Below, piece by piece: positions 7,114 through 11,174 of a DNA stretch of 11,174 bases. The notes under the pieces were generated by a model. That model was not told the DNA's origin, did no database searches, and saw only the letters and a program-made list of their open reading frames with translations. How positions within the stretch are numbered: position 1 is the stretch's first letter; each line of letters starts with the position of its first letter. Origin of the DNA: JADJPL01 sp049315745 (GTDB taxonomy: Bacteria > Bacteroidota > Bacteroidia > Chitinophagales > Saprospiraceae); NCBI GenBank assembly GCA_049315745.1, contig JBMOJO010000115.1:1-11174 (forward strand). The letters are read 5' to 3'. A program made the position numbers and the translations under genes.

Positions 7114-8028
7114 ATGAAAAAAATACTCCTTCTTGCCGTAATCGGCCTTTTTTCCGTTCGCCTCAGCGCCTGGTGGGATGCGGGCCACATGGTAACTGCA
7201 ATGATCGCATACCTCAACCTCGAGGAACCCGCCCGCAAGCGGGTGGACGAGCTTGCCAAAACGCTGCAGCGCGATTACCCCTACGTCAACCATTTCATCG
7301 CCACCGGCCCCTGGCCCGATGACCTCAAAGCCGAGGGGGTACACGCTTATGACACCTGGCATTACACCAACATCCCCTATAACCCCGATGGTATTGCCCT
7401 GCCCGACCAACCGGAGGTGGATATCCTCTGGGCCATCCGGGAATGCGGCTTCATCCTGCGCAGCCCCCGCTCAAGGGACATTGACAAAGCGCGCTTCCTG
7501 GGGTTTCTGGTGCATTTTGTCAGCGACCTGCACCAACCGCTCCATAGTACCTCGGTGTTCAGCAATGAATTGCCTGGAGGCAACCGGGGCGGTAATGAGT
7601 TCAGGATAAAAAACCCCACCTGGAACAACCTCCATGCCCTTTGGGACGATGGCTGCGGCTATCTCAGCGCCTATAACGATATCCGGCCCTTCGGCAAACC
7701 CCGCGAACCCCTGAACGACGACCAGATTGAACGGGTACGGGAGCTCGCCAAAAAACTGATGCGGGAATTTCCGGAAAAAGAATTTCCCAACGCCGGGCAA
7801 CTGGACGCAGATTTCTGGGCATTAGAAAGCCATAAACTTGCGGTCGCTTACGGGTACAAGGGCGTAAAAGGCAAAGATAACCGCGGCAGGGACCTCTTCC
7901 TCATGCCGGGAGATGAGCTGACCGAAACCTACATCCAAAACGGGCAGGACGTCGTCCGCAAGCAGCTTGCACTCAGCGGATACCGCCTCGCCAGTCTCCT
8001 CAACGATGTTTTTGGCAACCGGAAGTAG
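7114..8028 (+). CDS. Secreted S1/P1-type zinc-dependent nuclease
   Basis: This 304-residue protein belongs to the S1/P1 nuclease family, which cleaves single-stranded DNA and RNA (often also 3'-nucleotides) with three zinc ions. A signal peptide (residues 1-19, ending RLSA) would leave tryptophan 20 at the mature N-terminus. Its amino group is a zinc ligand in P1. The other ligands appear at the family spacing: His25 (five after Trp20, as His6 in P1), Asp69 in PWPDD, His83 in WHYTN, His134 and Asp138 in LVHFVSDLHQPLH, His144, and His174 and Asp178 in NLHALWDDG. The set is complete, so the enzyme should be active. The frame extends upstream to 6886, but I chose 7114 because a signal peptide starts there and the upstream part crosses repeats. 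It probably scavenges nucleic acid for phosphate and nucleosides. Confidence 0.93.
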   Translation: MKKILLLAVIGLFSVRLSAWWDAGHMVTAMIAYLNLEEPARKRVDELAKTLQRDYPYVNHFIATGPWPDDLKAEGVHAYDTWHYTNIPYNPDGIALPDQPEVDILWAIRECGFILRSPRSRDIDKARFLGFLVHFVSDLHQPLHSTSVFSNELPGGNRGGNEFRIKNPTWNNLHALWDDGCGYLSAYNDIRPFGKPREPLNDDQIERVRELAKKLMREFPEKEFPNAGQLDADFWALESHKLAVAYGYKGVKGKDNRGRDLFLMPGDELTETYIQNGQDVVRKQLALSGYRLASLLNDVFGNRK

Positions 8029-8060
8029 CCAAAGGTCCAAGACGCCGAGATTAAACCCCC

Positions 8061-8093
8061 GCCCTGTACCCGCCCGGGTTGATGACCCAGGGC
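8061..8093 (+). terminator. G/C-rich hairpin after the nuclease gene
   Basis: GCCCTG at 8061-8066 pairs with CAGGGC at 8088-8093, enclosing an inner ACCC-GCCC-GGGT stem at 8068-8079. It starts 32 bases after the nuclease stop. No T run follows, so it is not a classic rho-independent terminator; it may be a transcript-end or stabilising structure. The following gene starts 46 bases later. Confidence 0.35.
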
Positions 8094-8139
8094 ACTGGAT
8101 ACCGGAATAATTCTTTCTTTCAATAATTATATTTACCGT

Positions 8140-11100
8140 ATGAAAAAATCATTTCTACTCCTGTGGCTTTGTGGGGCCCTGCCCTTCCTGCTGGACGCGC
8201 AGCCGATTGATACCAAATGGCTAAAGGGCATACAACCCAGGAATATCGGCCCTGCAGGTATGAGCGGCCGCGTGACGGCTATTGACGTGGTGTTGCGCAA
8301 TACCGATATCATTTATGCAGGTACCGCCTCCGGTGGGGTTTGGAAATCGGAAAGCGGCGGCATTCGCTGGGAACCTATTTTTGAAGACCAGCCCGTCCAG
8401 TCTGTTGGCGCTATTGCGATCAACCAGAACAACCCCAGCGAAGTGTGGGTAGGTACCGGTGAAGGCAACCCCCGAAATTCGCTGAATACCGGTGCAGGGG
8501 TGTACCGCTCACTCGATGCAGGCAAAACCTGGAAATACATGGGGCTGAAAGAAACGAAAACGATACATCGTATCCTCATCAGCCCGGAAAACCCAAATGT
8601 AGTCTATGTCGGTGCACAAGGCTCCCCCTTTGGCGCCAATGCCGAAAGGGGGGTATTCCGCACCAAAGACGGCGGCAAATCCTGGGAGAAAATCCTCTAT
8701 TCCAATGATCGCTCTGGCGTTGCCGATATGGTGATGGACCCCTCGAACCCTAAAAAAATCATCGCCGCGCTCTGGGAATACGGCCGCCAGCCCTGGAGGT
8801 TCAACTCCGGCGGACCGGGTTCGGGGATTTACGTCACACACGACGGCGGCGATACCTGGGTGAAACGCGGCACAAAAGATGGCCTTCCTGCCGGAGACCT
8901 CGGGCGTACCGGCCTCGCTATTGCACCATCCAAGCCCAACATCGTCTATGCCCTGGTAGAAGCCAAAGAAAATGGCCTGTATAAATCTACAGATGGCGGA
9001 CAAAAATGGTCCCTGGTGTCCAAAGGCGATGCCGTAAGCAACCGGCCGTTTTACTACCATGAAATTTATGTGGACCCCAAAAATGAAAACCGGATTTACA
9101 ACCTCTTCTCGCTCGTTACGAAAAGTGAAGACGGAGGAAAAACTTTCGAGACCCTTCTCCCCTACTCCGGTGTCCATCCCGACCACCACGCCTGGTGGAT
9201 ACACCCCGAAAATCCCGATTTCATGATTGACGGCAATGATGGCGGCCTGAATATCACCCGGGACGGCGGTATCAACTGGGTGTTCTCCGAGAATATCCCG
9301 GTAGGTCAATTTTACCATGTCAATTTTGATATGGATATCCCTTACAATGTCGGGGGAGGGCTCCAGGATAATGGCTCCTTTATTGGCCCAAGCAATGTCT
9401 GGCAGGAAGGAGGCATTCGGAATTACCACTGGCAGGAAGTGTATTTCGGCGATGGGTTCGATGTCGCTTTCCGCCCGGATAACAACCGCTACATCTATGC
9501 GATGTCCCAGGGCGGCAACCTGGGGTATGTGGATACCAAGACCGGAAAATCCACGTTTATCAAACCGACACATCCCGATGGGGTAGAATTGCGTTTCAAC
9601 TGGAATGCCGCCTTTGCCCAAGACCCTTTCAATCCCTGCGGAATCTATTACGGCAGCCAGTTTGTCCATTATAGCAAGGACTGTGGCCAATCCTGGGAAA
9701 TCATCTCCCCCGACCTGACCACCAATGATACTGCACGCCAGCGCAAAGATACCGGCGGCCTGACTTACGACGTCACCTCCGCTGAAAACAATACCACGAT
9801 CCTCGTAATTGCCCCAAGCCCTGCAGACCCCAAGGTCGTCTGGGCCGGTACAGATGACGGCAACCTGCAGATGACCCGCGACGGCGGGAAAACATGGTCT
9901 AACCTGCTCAGCAGGCTGACGGGGGTTAAACCCGGGAGCTGGATACCCTTTATCGAAGTCTCTGCAAAAAACCCTGCAGAGGCCATTGTGATCGTCAACG
10001 ATTACCGCCGCAACGACTGGCGGCCAATGGCCTTTCATACCACCGATTACGGACAAACCTTCCGCCAGATTGCCGATGAGCAGAAAGTACAGGGTTATGC
10101 CCTCTCCATTGCCCAGGATCCCGAGGCGCCCGGACATTTGTGGCTCGGTACAGATAACGGCATGTTTTTCACCATTGACGGCGGCGAAAACTGGAATAAA
10201 TGGATGAACGGCTATCCCGCTGTACCTACCTCCGACCTCAAAATACACCCGCGCGATTTAGACCTGGTCATCGGAACATTTGGCCGTGCACTATGGATTT
10301 TTGACGACTTGAGGCCATTCAGGGAAATGGCAAAAACCAATGGAAAGGTACTCGATCAGCCGCTGCGCGTCTTTCCCGTGCCCGATGCGTATCTTGCGGA
10401 GTTCAAATCTTTCCAGGGATATCACTTCCCCGCCATGGCCCAGTACGAGGGCAAAACCAAGGAACCGGGTGCCAATATTACTGTTTGGAACAAGCCGGAC
10501 GCATTTACTGCGCCCAGCCAAACTACCGTCCCTGCACCTGTAACGCCCGCGCCCAAAGGAAAGAAATCCGCTGTTGCAGCTACGCCGGAAGCGCCCGTTC
10601 AAACACCTGAAAAAACAATGCCTGCCAAACGCCCGGAAAAGGCCATGGTTATCGTATTGAATGCATCGGGAGACACCGTACGCCATTTTAAGACTGCCCT
10701 CGATACCGGGCTCACCCGGATTTACTGGGGCCTGGAACGCAACGGCACACCCGGTCTTTCCCGACAGGACCCCCGCCCGGACGCCGATCCACCTTCTGGC
10801 CCCAGTGTTTTGCCCGGCACCTATAAGATCGTCGTTGCATACGGCGCTCACAAGGATTCCGCCATCGTTACCGTGAAAGCAGATCCGCGTCTTCAGGTTT
10901 CCATGGCAGACTTGAAATTGCGGGAGGCCGTTTATACGGATATGGAAAAAATCGTAAAGGCCGCCGCTGCAGGAGCCGACCGGCTAAGAGAAGCTTCCAA
11001 AGCGATCAAACGCGTGGACACCGCGATGGAACCGGCGGCAGACAGCACCCGCCAGCAAATTGCCAAACTCGGTAAATCCATGCAGGACAGCATCGCAGCA

Positions 11101-11174
11101 ATCGAAAAGCTCATCTGGGGAGAAGGTGGCTCAAAAGTGGCCCCATATCCCGGAGTGCCCCTGTCGCGGTCTAT
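8140..11174 (+). CDS. Secreted VPS10/BNR (Asp-box) beta-propeller protein, partial at right edge
   Basis: The reading frame is open from 8140 to the window end (1,011 full codons, no stop). Residues 1-20 are a signal peptide (MKKSFLLLW, then LLDAQ). The body carries repeated Asp-box motifs (S/T-x-D-x-G-x-x-W/F): SLDAGKTW at 124, TKDGGKSW 175, THDGGDTW 233, STDGGQKW 283, SEDGGKTF 329, TRDGGINW 373, SKDCGQSW 512, TRDGGKTW 579, TTDYGQTF 634 and TIDGGENW 678, plus a degenerate SESGGIRW at 70. This is the sortilin/VPS10-like or glycosyl-hydrolase-like propeller family common in Bacteroidota. A Pro/Ala/Lys-rich linker (about 790-834) leads to an Ig-like domain (LTRIYW near 858, LPGTYKIVV near 891) and a helical region from about 928. 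Catalytic activity is not shown; many members are only labelled glycosyl hydrolase by similarity. The start is supported by the signal peptide. Confidence 0.88.
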   Translation, partial: MKKSFLLLWLCGALPFLLDAQPIDTKWLKGIQPRNIGPAGMSGRVTAIDVVLRNTDIIYAGTASGGVWKSESGGIRWEPIFEDQPVQSVGAIAINQNNPSEVWVGTGEGNPRNSLNTGAGVYRSLDAGKTWKYMGLKETKTIHRILISPENPNVVYVGAQGSPFGANAERGVFRTKDGGKSWEKILYSNDRSGVADMVMDPSNPKKIIAALWEYGRQPWRFNSGGPGSGIYVTHDGGDTWVKRGTKDGLPAGDLGRTGLAIAPSKPNIVYALVEAKENGLYKSTDGGQKWSLVSKGDAVSNRPFYYHEIYVDPKNENRIYNLFSLVTKSEDGGKTFETLLPYSGVHPDHHAWWIHPENPDFMIDGNDGGLNITRDGGINWVFSENIPVGQFYHVNFDMDIPYNVGGGLQDNGSFIGPSNVWQEGGIRNYHWQEVYFGDGFDVAFRPDNNRYIYAMSQGGNLGYVDTKTGKSTFIKPTHPDGVELRFNWNAAFAQDPFNPCGIYYGSQFVHYSKDCGQSWEIISPDLTTNDTARQRKDTGGLTYDVTSAENNTTILVIAPSPADPKVVWAGTDDGNLQMTRDGGKTWSNLLSRLTGVKPGSWIPFIEVSAKNPAEAIVIVNDYRRNDWRPMAFHTTDYGQTFRQIADEQKVQGYALSIAQDPEAPGHLWLGTDNGMFFTIDGGENWNKWMNGYPAVPTSDLKIHPRDLDLVIGTFGRALWIFDDLRPFREMAKTNGKVLDQPLRVFPVPDAYLAEFKSFQGYHFPAMAQYEGKTKEPGANITVWNKPDAFTAPSQTTVPAPVTPAPKGKKSAVAATPEAPVQTPEKTMPAKRPEKAMVIVLNASGDTVRHFKTALDTGLTRIYWGLERNGTPGLSRQDPRPDADPPSGPSVLPGTYKIVVAYGAHKDSAIVTVKADPRLQVSMADLKLREAVYTDMEKIVKAAAAGADRLREASKAIKRVDTAMEPAADSTRQQIAKLGKSMQDSIAAIEKLIWGEGGSKVAPYPGVPLSRS

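Noticed and set aside
8128..8135. TATATTTA as promoter of the propeller gene
   Set aside because: It lies only about five bases before the ATG, which would put the transcript start inside the coding region, and no -33 element is visible.
8509..10248. Very long open frame (579 codons) on the minus strand
   Set aside because: It lies wholly opposite the clear propeller gene, whose frame has a signal peptide and ten good Asp-box motifs. The antisense protein shows no recognisable domain or signal, and long antisense frames are common opposite G/C-rich genes with strong codon bias.

Overview
The window reads as Bacteroidota (Bacteroidetes) chromosome of moderate to high G+C. The main reasons are a SusC/SusD pair with a SusE-type lipoprotein, lipoprotein signals with acidic residues after the lipid-carrying cysteine, and starts that lack clear Shine-Dalgarno sequences. 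The dense set of secreted proteins would suit a free-living polymer degrader of the Saprospiria/Cytophagia kind, but the genus cannot be fixed from this sequence.

Layout. (1) Positions 1-128 are non-coding and hold two small GAA-loop palindromes just past the end of the SusE gene. (2) Positions 129-5743, minus strand, are a three-gene operon read right to left: susC-like TonB-dependent transporter, susD-like surface lipoprotein, and a SusE-like lipoprotein with two tandem carbohydrate-binding-type domains. The gaps are 12 and 29 bases. No glycoside hydrolase or regulator lies in the window. (3) Positions 5744-6051 are a divergent intergenic region. (4) Positions 6052-6843, plus strand, encode an RluF-type 23S rRNA pseudouridine synthase. 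(5) Positions 6844-7113 are an intergenic region rich in repeats. It holds a palindrome followed by a T run, and an inverted copy of a repeat that also sits directly before the rluF start. (6) Positions 7114-8028, plus strand, encode a secreted S1/P1-type zinc nuclease with all ligands present. (7) Positions 8140 to the right edge, plus strand, encode a large secreted VPS10/BNR (Asp-box) beta-propeller protein with no stop inside the window.

How the genes work together. SusC, SusD and SusE would form one outer-membrane glycan capture and import machine. The SusE domains make an alpha-glucan or similar oligosaccharide a reasonable but unproven guess for the substrate. The nuclease and the propeller protein are separately transcribed exported proteins, and rluF is housekeeping; I see no functional link among these three or to the operon.

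I found no convincing new system. The most interesting unexplained signals are the repeats between genes: an inverted repeat of about 48 bases flanking rluF, with a 23-base perfect core, and palindromes at the left edge whose stems differ by a compensating base-pair change. I see no tRNA, rRNA, CRISPR array, transposase or integrase.
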